Made by a program: the position numbers and the translations under genes
Notes under the pieces: generated by a model
Databases searched by the model: none
What the model was told of the DNA's origin: nothing
Seen by the model: the letters and a program-made list of their open reading frames with translations, nothing else
Part shown: positions 8,780-17,661 of the stretch, piece by piece
Layout of the letters: every line of letters begins with the position of its first letter
How positions within the stretch are numbered: position 1 is the first letter of the stretch
Assembly (NCBI RefSeq): GCF_014197105.1
Contig: NZ_JACIEV010000008.1
Location: 1-64,000, forward strand
Reading direction: 5' to 3'
Source: Sphingomonas jinjuensis
GTDB lineage: Bacteria > Pseudomonadota > Alphaproteobacteria > Sphingomonadales > Sphingomonadaceae
Length of the DNA stretch: 64,000 nt

Positions 8780-9492
8780 TCGCCCGGCACCTTCCACCAG
8801 CCGGTGACGATCGAGCGCAACTCGTTGCCGACGCCCGCCAGGATCACCAGCACCAGATGGACGACGGTGAACAGCGCGATGGCGGCCATGGACAGGAAGT
8901 GGATCGACCGCGCCGACTGACGCCCACCGAACAGGTCGAGCAGCCACGGCCACGCCGCATCCATCCCCGGCGAGATCGCCAGCCCGGTCAGGATGACGAG
9001 CGGCAGTGCGATGAACAGGATGCCGACGTAGCTCAGCTTCTGCAGGACGTTGTAGGCGCCGGGGTGCTCGGGATCATGGAAGCGGAAGTCTAGGTGCGCG
9101 CGGATGTCGGCCCACAGCGAGGTGCGCGTCAGGTCGCCGCGGCGAAATCGCAGGTCGCGCTGGAAATGCCGGTTGACCACGCTGACGATCATGTACGCCA
9201 GCAGCCCGAACGCGAGCACCAGCGCGAAGAACAGGTGCCACCGCCTCGAGATCGCGAGGTTGTAGCTCGCCGGGATCGTCAGCCAGGCGGGAAAGCGCGG
9301 CAGGCTAGCCCAGGCATAGTCGAAGTTCGCGCCATATTGCCCCCAATAGAGCCGCGGATGCGCGTTCGAGATGCCGAGCCCCGACCCGATCAGGATGATG
9401 ATCGCGATCGCATTGACCCAATGCCACAGGCGCGTCGGCCAGCGATGGCGATAGAGCGGGGTGCCGGGCGGCGCGTTCATGCTCAGCGACAT
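8776..9492 (-). CDS. Cytochrome b561 domain protein
   Basis: 238 residues, four main membrane segments, with His residues placed as haem ligands in the b561/Ni-hydrogenase cytochrome b family: H-R-W-P-T-R-L-W-H-W near the start, H-L-F-F-A near the second span, and H-F-L and V-V-H-L near the last. It probably passes electrons between the quinone pool and the periplasmic molybdoenzyme encoded directly downstream with an ATGA overlap. Start ATG at 9492; a second ATG at 9480 (M-N-A-P-P) is equally possible, and neither has a strong ribosome site. Confidence 0.85.
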   Translation of the reverse strand: MSLSMNAPPGTPLYRHRWPTRLWHWVNAIAIIILIGSGLGISNAHPRLYWGQYGANFDYAWASLPRFPAWLTIPASYNLAISRRWHLFFALVLAFGLLAYMIVSVVNRHFQRDLRFRRGDLTRTSLWADIRAHLDFRFHDPEHPGAYNVLQKLSYVGILFIALPLVILTGLAISPGMDAAWPWLLDLFGGRQSARSIHFLSMAAIALFTVVHLVLVILAGVGNELRSIVTGWWKVPGE

Positions 9493-9533
9493 AGCAGGTG
9501 CAGCGAAAGGGGGAAGCTCCCTGCTTCGTACCT

Positions 9534-9561
9534 CGTCATTCCCGCCTTCGCGGGAATGACG
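9534..9561. repeat. Short palindromic repeat, family B (copy B1)
   Basis: A 28 bp near-perfect palindrome, CGTCATTCCCGCC with GGGAATGACG. It is the minimal form of the 95 bp repeats at 12987 and 45584. It lies in the divergent spacer between the cytochrome b561 gene and the M16 peptidase gene. Confidence 0.8.
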
Positions 9562-9629
9562 GATTGCCCCCATTGCACGCCATCCCGCCACTGCTATGCT
9601 CCGCCCATACACCGAGGGAAGGGTCATCC

Positions 9630-12443
9630 ATGAAGTTTCGTTCCGCGGCGCTCGCTGGCGCCGCTATCGTCGCGTTCGTTGCTCCCGTCGCCGCCCAGAC
9701 CGCCAAGCCGGCGCCCACCGCGGATCTCGTCCGCGCGGTCGACATCCCCTATCAGCAGTTCACGCTCAAGAACGGCCTTCGCGTCATCGTCCATACCGAT
9801 CGCAAGGCGCCCGTCGTCGCGGTCAGCGTCTGGTATGACGTCGGCTCGAAGCACGAGCCGCAGGGCAAGACCGGCTTCGCCCACCTGTTCGAACACCTCA
9901 TGTTCAACGGCAGCGAGAACGCGCCGGGCGATTTCTTCTCGCCCTTGAAGACGATCGGCGCGACCGACCTCAACGGCACGACCTATTACGATCGCACCAA
10001 TTATTTCGAGACGGTGCCGACCGCCGCCCTGTCGCGCGCGCTCTTCCTCGAAAGCGACCGCATGGGTTACCTCACCGGCGCGATCACCCAGGGCGTGCTC
10101 GACGAGCAGCGCGGCGTCGTTCAGAACGAGAAGCGCCAGGGCGACAACCAGCCCTACGGCCTGGTCGACTATCGCATCACCGAGGGGCTGTTCCCCGCAA
10201 CGCATCCCTACGGCCACACCACGATCGGCTCGATGGCCGATCTGGACAAGGCCAGCCTCGACGACGTGAAGACGTGGTTCAAGAGCCACTATGGCCCCAA
10301 CAACGCGGTGCTGGTGCTCGCCGGCGACATCGACGTCGCCACCGCGCGACCGCTGGTCGAGAAATATTTCGGCGCGATCCCCGCCGGTCCCAAGAGCGTG
10401 ACGCCGCCCGCCGCGGTAACGACGCTGGCCAAGGCCGAAACCGCGACGATCAAGGACCGCGTCGCCGCGACGTTACTCACGCGCAGCTGGGTCGTCCCCG
10501 GCCTCAACGATCCGGCGTCGCCGTCGCTCGACGTCGCCGCCGCCGTGCTCGGCGGCCTCGCCTCGTCGCGGCTCGAGGAGCAGCTGGTGCGCGGCGAGAA
10601 GCTGTTCACCCGTATCACCGTGGGCAACCAGTCGTTCGCGCAGGTCGGCCAGTTCCAGATCTACGGCTATGTCCGCCCCGGCGTCGATGCGGCGCAGGCG
10701 GCGAAGCGCCTCGACGAGGTCACTGCCAATTTCCTGCGCACCGGGCCGACCGCCGACGAGGTGCAGCGCGTCGTGACAACCACCGTCGCCGGCCGCATCC
10801 GTGGCTTCGAATCGGTCGGCGGCTTCGGCGGCAAGGCGGTCGCGCTGGCCGAGGGCGCGCTCTACTCGAACGATCCGGGCTTCTATAAGAAGTATCTCGC
10901 TGCGCTCGCCGCGCAGACCCCGGCGACCGTCAAGGCGGCGGCCGACAAGTGGCTGTCGCGCCCCGTCCTCGCCGTCAACGTCGTTCCCGGCGAGCGTGAC
11001 GCCTATGCCGAGGCGGTCGTCCCGCCCAAGGCCGAGGTGACGCCGGCGCCCGACCAACCTGCCAAGGGCACGCGCGGTGCGATGCCCGCGGTCGGCCAGA
11101 TGAGCGACCTCAGCTTCCCCGCGGTCACGCGCACCCGCCTCGCCAACGGCATCGAGCTGATCTACGCGCAGCGCACCGCGACGCCGTTCACTCGTGCGGT
11201 CGTCAGCTTCGACGCGGGCCGCGCCGCCGATCCCGCCGACCGGCTCGGCACCCAGCAGCTGACGCTCGACACGATGGACGAGGCGGCGGGCGCCCTCGAC
11301 GCCAGCGCGCTGGCGCAGGCGAAGGAGCGGCTCGGCGCCGACATCGGTACCGGCGTCGGCAATGACCGCACCGTGCTGTCGCTCGGCGTACCCAGCGCCA
11401 ACCTCGCGCCCGCGCTCGACCTGTTCGCCGACGTCGCGCGTCGCCCGGCCTTCGCCGAGACCGACGTCGCCCGCGTCCGCAACCAGCAGCTGGCGCAGAT
11501 CGCGCAGGAGCTGACGAGCCCCAACGGCATCGCCGGCCGCATTGCGCCTCAGTATCTCTATCCGGCCGGTTCGCCCTATGCGAAGCCGGGTGGGTCGGGC
11601 GATCCCAAGGCGGTTGCGGCACTGACCCGCGCCGACCTCGTCGCCTTCCGCCAGGCGTGGCTGCGCCCCGACAAGGCCAAGATCTTCGTCGTCAGCGATC
11701 GGCCGCTCGCCGAGGTGAAGGCGGCGTTCGACCAGCGCTTCGGCGACTGGAAGGCGGAAGGGGCGGCGGGCACCAAGTCCTTCCCGCCCGCCAAGGTCGC
11801 CGGCGGCGAGCGCATCGTCCTGGTCGATCGTCCCGACAGCCCGCAGTCGCTGATCGTCGGCGCCCAGCAGACCAGCCTCGTCGGCACCGACGACCTGCTG
11901 CCGGTCATCACCGCCAACGACTCGCTCGGCGGCGACTTCCTCAGCCGCATCAACCTCGACCTGCGTGAGAACCGCCACTGGTCCTATGGCGCCTATGGCG
12001 TGTTCAACCGCGTCGAATATGCCGCGCCCTATCGCATCCAGGCGCCGGTGCAGGCCGACAAGACCGGTCCCGCCGTCGCCTCGCTGCGCGACGACCTGAC
12101 GCAATATGTCACGACGAAGCCGATGACGCAGGAAGAGTTCGACCTGGCGATCAACGGCGCGATCCGCTCGGGCTCGGGCGAGTTCGAGACGAGCGACGCG
12201 GTCTTGGCGGCGATGCAGCAGAACGACCTGTTCAAGCGTCCCGACAATTATTACGCGACGATCAACCAGCGTTACCGCGCGATGACGCTGCCCCAGCTGC
12301 GCCAGTCGATCAGTCAGGTGATCCGCCCCGGCGACGTCACCTGGATCGTGATCGGCGAGGCGGCGAAGGTGAAGCCGCAGCTTGACACGCTCGGCCTCCC
12401 CGTCGAGGTCCGGTCGGCTGCGTCCATGTCGGGCGCCAAGTAA
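9630..12443 (+). CDS. M16 family zinc metallopeptidase (two-domain, secreted)
   Basis: 937 residues with a signal peptide (K3, R4, then a hydrophobic run ending A-A-Q near 23). The inverted zinc motif H-x-x-E-H is at 85-89 (H-L-F-E-H) and the distal glutamate is in V-V-Q-N-E-K-R near 167, so the N-terminal M16 unit looks active. The second M16 unit, from about residue 510, lacks H-x-x-E-H, as usual for the non-catalytic partner half. Likely a periplasmic peptidase that degrades peptides. The ATG at 9630 is preceded by GAGGGAAGGG. The 99-residue gene starts 29 bases downstream. Confidence 0.93.
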   Translation: MKFRSAALAGAAIVAFVAPVAAQTAKPAPTADLVRAVDIPYQQFTLKNGLRVIVHTDRKAPVVAVSVWYDVGSKHEPQGKTGFAHLFEHLMFNGSENAPGDFFSPLKTIGATDLNGTTYYDRTNYFETVPTAALSRALFLESDRMGYLTGAITQGVLDEQRGVVQNEKRQGDNQPYGLVDYRITEGLFPATHPYGHTTIGSMADLDKASLDDVKTWFKSHYGPNNAVLVLAGDIDVATARPLVEKYFGAIPAGPKSVTPPAAVTTLAKAETATIKDRVAATLLTRSWVVPGLNDPASPSLDVAAAVLGGLASSRLEEQLVRGEKLFTRITVGNQSFAQVGQFQIYGYVRPGVDAAQAAKRLDEVTANFLRTGPTADEVQRVVTTTVAGRIRGFESVGGFGGKAVALAEGALYSNDPGFYKKYLAALAAQTPATVKAAADKWLSRPVLAVNVVPGERDAYAEAVVPPKAEVTPAPDQPAKGTRGAMPAVGQMSDLSFPAVTRTRLANGIELIYAQRTATPFTRAVVSFDAGRAADPADRLGTQQLTLDTMDEAAGALDASALAQAKERLGADIGTGVGNDRTVLSLGVPSANLAPALDLFADVARRPAFAETDVARVRNQQLAQIAQELTSPNGIAGRIAPQYLYPAGSPYAKPGGSGDPKAVAALTRADLVAFRQAWLRPDKAKIFVVSDRPLAEVKAAFDQRFGDWKAEGAAGTKSFPPAKVAGGERIVLVDRPDSPQSLIVGAQQTSLVGTDDLLPVITANDSLGGDFLSRINLDLRENRHWSYGAYGVFNRVEYAAPYRIQAPVQADKTGPAVASLRDDLTQYVTTKPMTQEEFDLAINGAIRSGSGEFETSDAVLAAMQQNDLFKRPDNYYATINQRYRAMTLPQLRQSISQVIRPGDVTWIVIGEAAKVKPQLDTLGLPVEVRSAASMSGAK

Positions 12444-12472
12444 TCACCTGATACGAGAGAGGAACGCGTCAC

Positions 12473-12772
12473 ATGGCCGATATCGACGGCAGCTGGGATT
12501 GCACCGTGAAGTCGCCGCTCGGCGACCAGAAGCTGCACATCACGATCAAGACCGATGGCGACGCCTTCACTGGCCAGGCCAGCGGCGCGATGGGCGCGAG
12601 CGACATTTCGGGTCAGGCGAACGGCGACGCCGTGTCGTTCCAGATGCACGTCAGCGTGCCGATGCCGATGACGCTCGACTGCCAGGCGACTGCCGAGGGC
12701 GACACGCTGACCGGCACCGTCGGTGCCGGCGCGTTCGGCAGCTTCCCGCTGTCGGGCACGCGCGCGGCGTAA
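12473..12772 (+). CDS. Small hypothetical protein, predicted beta-rich
   Basis: 99 residues, no signal peptide or membrane span. Alternating polar/hydrophobic strands with repeated G-x-x-x-G-T/G-Q-A turns (W-D-C-T-V, F-T-G-Q-A, I-S-G-Q-A, L-T-G-T-V) suggest a small lipocalin-like beta-barrel or sandwich. Two Cys residues are present (C11 and one near 67). The start has GAGAGAGGAA upstream. It follows the M16 peptidase gene by 29 bases in the same direction and is probably co-transcribed. No function assigned. Confidence 0.75.
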   Translation: MADIDGSWDCTVKSPLGDQKLHITIKTDGDAFTGQASGAMGASDISGQANGDAVSFQMHVSVPMPMTLDCQATAEGDTLTGTVGAGAFGSFPLSGTRAA

Positions 12773-12784
12773 CCCGAACACTCG

Positions 12785-12860
12785 TCCTCCCCAGCGTTGC
12801 CGGGGAGGGGCACCGCTCGGCGAAGCCGCGTGGTGGAGGGGGCGCCGCAAGGGGCCTCCT
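12785..12860. repeat. Palindromic repeat, family E (copy E1)
   Basis: Begins CCTCCCCAGCGTTGCCGGGG and continues with GGCACCGCTCGGCGAAGCCG and GTGGTGGAGGG. The same modules occur at 26843 and, as a full inverted pair, at 58074-58208. It is the first of three different repeats lined up in the 327 bp gap before purK. Confidence 0.75.
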
Positions 12861-12876
12861 TATTGTAATGCGACTC

Positions 12877-12954
12877 CGTCATGCTGAACTCGTTTCAGCA
12901 TCTCCAGCGGCGAGCGCCACGGCAAGGAGATGCTGAACCAAGTTCAGCATGACG
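12877..12954. repeat. Palindromic repeat, family A (copy A2)
   Basis: Arms CGTCATGCTGAACTCGTTTC and CCAAGTTCAGCATGACG with an asymmetric centre, 78 bp in total. It sits 17 bp after E1 and 33 bp before B2. Confidence 0.88.
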
Positions 12955-12986
12955 TGTGTGGCTCAGGACGGTCCGCCCACCAACAC

Positions 12987-13081
12987 CGTCATTCCCGCGA
13001 AGGCGGCAATCCATCATCACGACACGTCGTGAGACCCACTAGCGGCAGCCAATATGGATCCCCGCCTTCGCGGGGATGACG
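12987..13081. repeat. Palindromic repeat, family B long form (copy B2)
   Basis: Left end CGTCATTCCCGCGAAGGCGG, right end GGATCCCCGCCTTCGCGGGG followed by ATGACG; 95 bp, the same length as the copy at 45584-45678. It ends 18 bp from the purK stop. Outside these three repeats the gap 12773-13099 holds nothing I recognise. Confidence 0.85.
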
Positions 13082-13099
13082 ATTGGGGTCGTGGCGGCG

Positions 13100-14152
13100 T
13101 TACCGAACCACCGTCACATGCCCCATCTTGCGCCCTGGCCGCGCCTCGCCCTTGCCGTACAGGTGCAGGTGCGCACCCGGCTCGGTCAGTGCCGCCTGCC
13201 ACGGATCGTCGCCGATCAGGTTGCGCATCTCCACCACCCCCCGCGCGGACGGGTCGCCCAGCGGCAGGCCGCAGATCGCGCGGATATGGTTCTCGAATTG
13301 CGACGTTTCGGCACCCTCGATCGTCCAGTGCCCCGAATTATGCACCCGCGGCGCCATCTCGTTGAAGACCGGGCCGTCGCTGGTCGCGAAGAACTCGCAC
13401 GCCAGGACGCCGACATAGCCCAGCTTCTCCGCGATCCGGCAGGCGAGGGCGGTCGCCTCCTCGGCCTGGGTCAGCACCTCGGCGGGTGCGGGCACCGTCG
13501 ACGTTCGCAGGATCGAGGCGTGATGGACGTTGTGCGGCGGGTCGTAGCGGACGGTCGCGCCATCGTGTCCGCGCGCGATCAGGATCGAGAATTCATGCTC
13601 GAACCGGATGAAGCCCTCCAGCACCGACGGCCCGCCGATCGTCGTCCACGCATCTGCCGCCTCGCCGATGGTGCGGATCAGCGCCTGGCCCTTGCCGTCA
13701 TAGCCCATCCGCGTCGTCTTCAGGATCGCCGGCGTCCCGATCCGCGCCAGCGCCGCCGTCAGCGCGTGCTCGCTGTCCACGGCCGCCCAGGGGGCGGGGC
13801 GGCCGCCGACCGTTTCGACGAACGCCTTCTCCGCGATCCGGTCCTGCGCCACGCGCAACGCTGCCGGGGCCGGATGCACCGGGATGCGCGCGGCGAGCCA
13901 TTCGACCGGCCCCACCGCGACGTTCTCGAACTCATAGGTGACGACGTCGCACTGTTCGGCGAAATCGTTCAGGACGATGCGGTTGTGGTAATCGGCGCGG
14001 GTCAGGCTCGACGCCGTTTGTGCGGCGACGCTGTCGCGCTCGGGCGCCAGGATATGAGTGCGATAGCCGAGCTGCGCCGCCGCCACCGCGAGCATCCGCC
14101 CCAGCTGGCCACCGCCCAGGATACCGATCGTGCCGCCCGGGTCGATCCTCAC
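13100..14152 (-). CDS. purK: N5-carboxyaminoimidazole ribonucleotide synthase
   Basis: ATP-grasp enzyme that carboxylates AIR with bicarbonate in purine synthesis, forming N5-CAIR for PurE. 350 residues; I-G-I-L-G-G-G-Q-L-G-R-M near residue 10 is the diagnostic N-terminus, with K-T-T-R-M-G-Y-D-G-K-G-Q near 145 and E-M-A-P-R-V-H-N-S-G-H near 270 for ATP and substrate binding. The start is GTG at 14152; no in-frame ATG fits the conserved start. It lies 20 bases after purE in the same operon. Confidence 0.97.
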   Translation of the reverse strand: MRIDPGGTIGILGGGQLGRMLAVAAAQLGYRTHILAPERDSVAAQTASSLTRADYHNRIVLNDFAEQCDVVTYEFENVAVGPVEWLAARIPVHPAPAALRVAQDRIAEKAFVETVGGRPAPWAAVDSEHALTAALARIGTPAILKTTRMGYDGKGQALIRTIGEAADAWTTIGGPSVLEGFIRFEHEFSILIARGHDGATVRYDPPHNVHHASILRTSTVPAPAEVLTQAEEATALACRIAEKLGYVGVLACEFFATSDGPVFNEMAPRVHNSGHWTIEGAETSQFENHIRAICGLPLGDPSARGVVEMRNLIGDDPWQAALTEPGAHLHLYGKGEARPGRKMGHVTVVR

Positions 14153-14172
14153 GCCATCGCCTTTCGTCCTGG

Positions 14173-14655
14173 TTATTGCGGGTCGATCGCCACCGAATCG
14201 GTCTGGCGTGCGCGCCAGTCCTGAAGCCGCTGCGACAAGGCCGCGTCGGACAGCGCCAGGATCGCGGCGGCGAGCAGCCCGGCATTGATCGCGCCGGCCT
14301 TGCCGATCGCCAGCGTGCCGACCGGGATGCCGCCCGGCATCTGCACGATCGACAACAAACTGTCCTGGCCCTTCAACGCCTTCGATTCGACGGGGACGCC
14401 CAGCACCGGCAGATGCGTCATCGCCGCCGCCATGCCGGGCAGATGGGCGGCGCCGCCGGCCCCCGCGATCACCACCTTCAACCCGCGGTCCGCTGCGCCC
14501 CTGGCATAATCGTACAGCCGGTCGGGCGTGCGGTGCGCCGAGACGACCCGGGTCTCGTGCGCGACGTCCAGTTCATCCAGCACCGCGGCGGCATGGCGCA
14601 TCGTCTCCCAATCGGAAGTCGAACCCATGATAATGCCGACGAGCGGTGCAGCCAT
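14173..14655 (-). CDS. purE: N5-carboxyaminoimidazole ribonucleotide mutase
   Basis: Converts N5-CAIR to CAIR, the step after PurK. 160 residues, normal for class I PurE. G-S-T-S-D-W-E at about 10-16 and S-A-H-R-T-P near 40 are the active-site loops; the [12 protein letters not shown] segment follows. I chose the ATG at 14655 (M-A-A-P-L-V-G-I) over the upstream in-frame start at 14706 because homologues begin here. Confidence 0.97.
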   Translation of the reverse strand: MAAPLVGIIMGSTSDWETMRHAAAVLDELDVAHETRVVSAHRTPDRLYDYARGAADRGLKVVIAGAGGAAHLPGMAAAMTHLPVLGVPVESKALKGQDSLLSIVQMPGGIPVGTLAIGKAGAINAGLLAAAILALSDAALSQRLQDWRARQTDSVAIDPQ

Positions 14656-14699
14656 GCGCGCCCGGTTAGCGAGGCCGGGCGGGGAGGGCAACCGTACGG

Positions 14700-14728
14700 C
14701 CGTCATTCCTCCCCGTGGCGGAGAGGAT
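14700..14728. repeat. Half repeat with CGTCAT end
   Basis: CGTCATTCCTCCCCGTGGCG followed by GAGAGGA in the gap upstream of purE. It has the family B/E style left end but no matching right arm, so it is probably a decayed copy. Confidence 0.4.
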
Positions 14729-14732
14729 TGAC

Positions 14733-15404
14733 CTACTTGGCCGCTATATACCGGATCCGCGTCTTGATCGACCCGCTCTTGCCCATCATCGATCCGCTGA
14801 TGTCGCCGTCGACCGCCACAGGGAATACCCGCCCGTCCGCCAGCGGCGCATAGGTCGAGGTGAAGGCATAGCCCTCCACCTTCGCCACCAGCATCATCCG
14901 AAAGCCTTCGCGCAAGCTGAACCGCACGCGCTCGACATAGGCCTGCGCGCCGCTACCGCTGACCACCGCCTCGGCGCTGGTGTCGGCGGAGGCATCGTGG
15001 TTGCCGATCTTGACCGTGCCCTTGGGCAGCGCGGCGAAGCGATAGACGATGGCGCCGCCATTCGCGGTCCGCGTCGCCGCGGCGCCGAACCATTGCGCCA
15101 GCTTGGCATAGGAGGGCAGCGGCCCGCCGCGCGCCGCCTTCAGCGTGTCGGCGCGCTCCTTGTCGGTCGGCGGATGGCCATCGACGCTGACGACGCTCCA
15201 CCTTGCCGCCTGGGGCTTGGCGGGGTCATAGCGGGTGACGAACTCGCGCGTCTTGCCGCCGATCTGCTCGACGCGGGTCGTCTGGGTGAAGGCGACGTCA
15301 CTCGTGTCGATCGTCCGCATCCGCGCGACGAGCTGGTCCTGCAGGGCGTCGGCACCAGCCGGCGATGACACGACCAGCACCGCGGCTGGGAAAACCCGCC
15401 TCAT
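14733..15404 (-). CDS. Secreted LolA-like hypothetical protein
   Basis: 223 residues with a short signal peptide (M-R-R-V-F-P then a hydrophobic stretch to A-G-A). The rest is beta-strand rich with an [13 protein letters not shown] pattern near residue 40 like LolA/LolB-fold lipoprotein-binding proteins, but sequence identity to LolA cannot be judged here. The ATG overlaps the gpmA stop (ATGA), making it the last gene of a five-gene operon. Probably periplasmic; no function assigned. Confidence 0.7.
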   Translation of the reverse strand: MRRVFPAAVLVVSSPAGADALQDQLVARMRTIDTSDVAFTQTTRVEQIGGKTREFVTRYDPAKPQAARWSVVSVDGHPPTDKERADTLKAARGGPLPSYAKLAQWFGAAATRTANGGAIVYRFAALPKGTVKIGNHDASADTSAEAVVSGSGAQAYVERVRFSLREGFRMMLVAKVEGYAFTSTYAPLADGRVFPVAVDGDISGSMMGKSGSIKTRIRYIAAK

Positions 15405-16087
15405 CGCTCGTGCAGATAATAGCGCTCGACCGCGTTCAGCTGGTCGTCGAGCTCGTAGACGATCGGCTTGCCGGTCGGGATCTCCAGGCCGGTGATCTCG
15501 TCGTCGGGAATGTTCGACAGATGCTTGACCAGCGCGCGCAGCGAGTTGCCGTGGGCAGAGATCAGCACGCGCTGGCCGGCGTTCAGCTCAGGCGCGATCC
15601 GCTCGTTGAAATAGGGCAGCACGCGCGCAATCGTGTCCTTCAGGCTCTCGGTCGCCGGCACCTGGATATCGGCGTAGCGGCGGTCCTTCGACAGGTCGAA
15701 ATCGCTGCCCGCGTCCATCGGCGGCGGCGGCACGTCGAAGCTGCGGCGCCACACCTTCACCTGCTCGTCGCCGTGCCTGGCCGCGGTCTCCGCCTTGTCG
15801 AGCCCGGTCAGCCCGCCATAATGGCGCTCGTTCAGCCGCCAGTCCTTTTCGGTCGGCAGCCACAGCCGGCCCATCGCCTCCAGCGCCAGGTTCAGCGTCT
15901 TGATCGCGCGCGTCTGCAGCGAGGTGAAGGTCAGGTCGAAATCCAGCCCCTTCTCCTTCATCAGCCTGCCCGCCTCGCGCGCCTCCTCGACCCCCTGCAT
16001 CGTCAGGTCGACGTCCCACCAGCCGGTGAAGCGATTCTCGAGGTTCCAGGCCGACTGGCCGTGGCGGATGAGAACGAGTTGCGGCAA
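15401..16087 (-). CDS. gpmA: 2,3-bisphosphoglycerate-dependent phosphoglycerate mutase
   Basis: Interconverts 3- and 2-phosphoglycerate in glycolysis/gluconeogenesis. 228 residues; [10 protein letters not shown] at about 6-15 carries the phosphohistidine and S-A-H-G-N-S-L-R near 178 the second catalytic His. The start is TTG at 16087, immediately after the TGA of the GNAT gene, with a strong GGAGG five bases upstream; no ATG fits. Co-translated within the operon of overlapping genes from 18257 to 14733. Confidence 0.96.
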   Translation of the reverse strand: MPQLVLIRHGQSAWNLENRFTGWWDVDLTMQGVEEAREAGRLMKEKGLDFDLTFTSLQTRAIKTLNLALEAMGRLWLPTEKDWRLNERHYGGLTGLDKAETAARHGDEQVKVWRRSFDVPPPPMDAGSDFDLSKDRRYADIQVPATESLKDTIARVLPYFNERIAPELNAGQRVLISAHGNSLRALVKHLSNIPDDEITGLEIPTGKPIVYELDDQLNAVERYYLHER

Positions 16088-16555
16088 TCAAACCTCCAGC
16101 GTGAGCGTCATGTAGCGATTGTAGGGGCTGTCGGCCGGATAGTCGGCAAACGCCGCGCAATCCACGAAACCGAAGCGGCGATAGAGCGCATGGGCGGCGA
16201 TGAAGTCGTCGTCGGTGCCTGTCTCCAGGCTGATCCGAGCGATGCCTTCGTCCGCAGCATGAGCGATCAGCGCGGCCAGCACTGCCGCGCCGACGCCCTT
16301 GCGGCGGTGGGCATCGGCGGTGCGCATCGACTTGATCTCGGCATGGTCGGTATCGAGTCTCTTGACCGCCCCCATGCCCGCCAGCGCCCCGCCATCCCAG
16401 GCAGTGAAGAAGGCGGTGTCTGGCCCGGCCAGCTTTTCCGCACCCAGGGCGAAGCGGAATTCGGCATCGGTATTGGCGCTCGCGAACGCCAAATGCTCGG
16501 CGATCAGCGCCGCCGCGGCCGGGGACCGGGGATCGTCGCGCCGCACCTCGATCAC
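16088..16555 (-). CDS. GNAT family N-acetyltransferase
   Basis: 155 residues with the acetyl-CoA binding pattern R-R-K-G-V-G-A-A-V-L near 85-94 preceded by the beta-4 strand A-E-I-K-S-M-R-T, and the C-terminal L-Y-R-R-F-G-F motif near 125. Substrate unknown. The GTG start at 16555 overlaps the stop of the M14 peptidase gene, and its own stop abuts the gpmA TTG, so it is embedded in the operon. Confidence 0.85.
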   Translation of the reverse strand: MIEVRRDDPRSPAAAALIAEHLAFASANTDAEFRFALGAEKLAGPDTAFFTAWDGGALAGMGAVKRLDTDHAEIKSMRTADAHRRKGVGAAVLAALIAHAADEGIARISLETGTDDDFIAAHALYRRFGFVDCAAFADYPADSPYNRYMTLTLEV

Positions 16556-17661
16556 AGTTCGTCGACCATGCCGGCTGCAACCTCCAGGCAGGCGACCGCC
16601 AGCTTCCTCGATCGTTCGGGGCTCCAGCCGAATTCGGCGTCGGCGTTGGGATCGTGATCCTTGAACGGCATCTCCAGCGTCACCGACACCGCCCCGAACC
16701 GCTCGGCGAGCTGGTTGGTCGACATCGAAAGGTTGGCATTGCCCGGCGACGCCTTCTCATAGCCCTTCTCGATCTGGAAATCGGGGGTGTGCGCGGCGAG
16801 GCGTCGGCCGAATTCGTAGAATTTATCGCCATGCGCGTCGGTCCACGACGGAATGCCCTCGAACCCGGCGATGAAGTTGGCCGGGATCGCCTCGTCGCCA
16901 TGGACGTCGATCGCGAAGTCGACGCCCGTCGCGTCCATCATGTCGCGGACGCACAATACTTCCGGGCTGCGCGCCGACGTGGGGGCATGCCATTCGCGGT
17001 TGAGGTTGACGCCCACCGCGTTGGTGCGCAAATGCCCGCGGCGCGTGCCATCGGGGTTCATGTTCGGGACGACATGGACGGTCGCCTTCGCCAGCAGGTC
17101 GCTGGCGGCATCGCTCGTCAGCCACTCGAGCGCGCCGTCCATCCACCATTCGGCCATCGATTCGCCCGGATGCTGGCGCGCGTAGAACCACAGCTGCTTC
17201 GCACCCGAACCGAAGCGGAAATAGTCGATCGCCTGCCCGTCGAGCGAGGTGCCGATCTGGCGATGCTCCGCCGCCGGCGACAGCGCGGTGCGCGCCACCA
17301 GCGCCTCGTGCATCTCCATCGTATAGGGCGCGAAATAGGCGAACCAGATCAGGTCGCTGTCGACCGTCACCTGCCACGACAGCACGCCGTCGGCATAGTT
17401 GGTCGGCACCTGGCGCCACGCCTGGCGATCGGTGCTGGCGCGCGTCTTGTACCCCGGCCAGCCGAACGGATAGGCCGATCCGCCCGCGTTGAGGATGCGG
17501 AACGTCAGCGTCCGCCCGCCAGCACCGGCGACGCGGAACGAGAACCATTGGAAGAAATCGGACTGAGCGTCCGGCCGGATGGTCAGGTCCACGCGGTCGC
17601 CGTCGATTCCGACGACCTCGATATTGCCGCCGTCGAAGGCGGCGTTGATGGCGATAGTCAT
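16552..17661 (-). CDS. M14 family zinc carboxypeptidase (cytosolic, Nna1/AGBL-like)
   Basis: 369 residues: an N-terminal beta domain (about 1-125) like that of cytosolic carboxypeptidases, then the M14 catalytic domain. Zinc ligands are H and E of Q-H-P-G-E near 165 and H of D-V-H-G-D-E near 252; the catalytic Glu is in V-T-L-E-M-P-F near 340. N-P-D-G-T and N-L-N-R-E-W segments complete the fold. No signal peptide. It overlaps both neighbours by four bases. Physiological substrate unknown. Confidence 0.9.
   Translation of the reverse strand: MTIAINAAFDGGNIEVVGIDGDRVDLTIRPDAQSDFFQWFSFRVAGAGGRTLTFRILNAGGSAYPFGWPGYKTRASTDRQAWRQVPTNYADGVLSWQVTVDSDLIWFAYFAPYTMEMHEALVARTALSPAAEHRQIGTSLDGQAIDYFRFGSGAKQLWFYARQHPGESMAEWWMDGALEWLTSDAASDLLAKATVHVVPNMNPDGTRRGHLRTNAVGVNLNREWHAPTSARSPEVLCVRDMMDATGVDFAIDVHGDEAIPANFIAGFEGIPSWTDAHGDKFYEFGRRLAAHTPDFQIEKGYEKASPGNANLSMSTNQLAERFGAVSVTLEMPFKDHDPNADAEFGWSPERSRKLAVACLEVAAGMVDEL

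Noticed and set aside
10473..12104. 543-codon frame antisense to the M16 peptidase gene
   Set aside because: Same reason: the M16 frame is continuous and has the zinc motif, the other has no domain.
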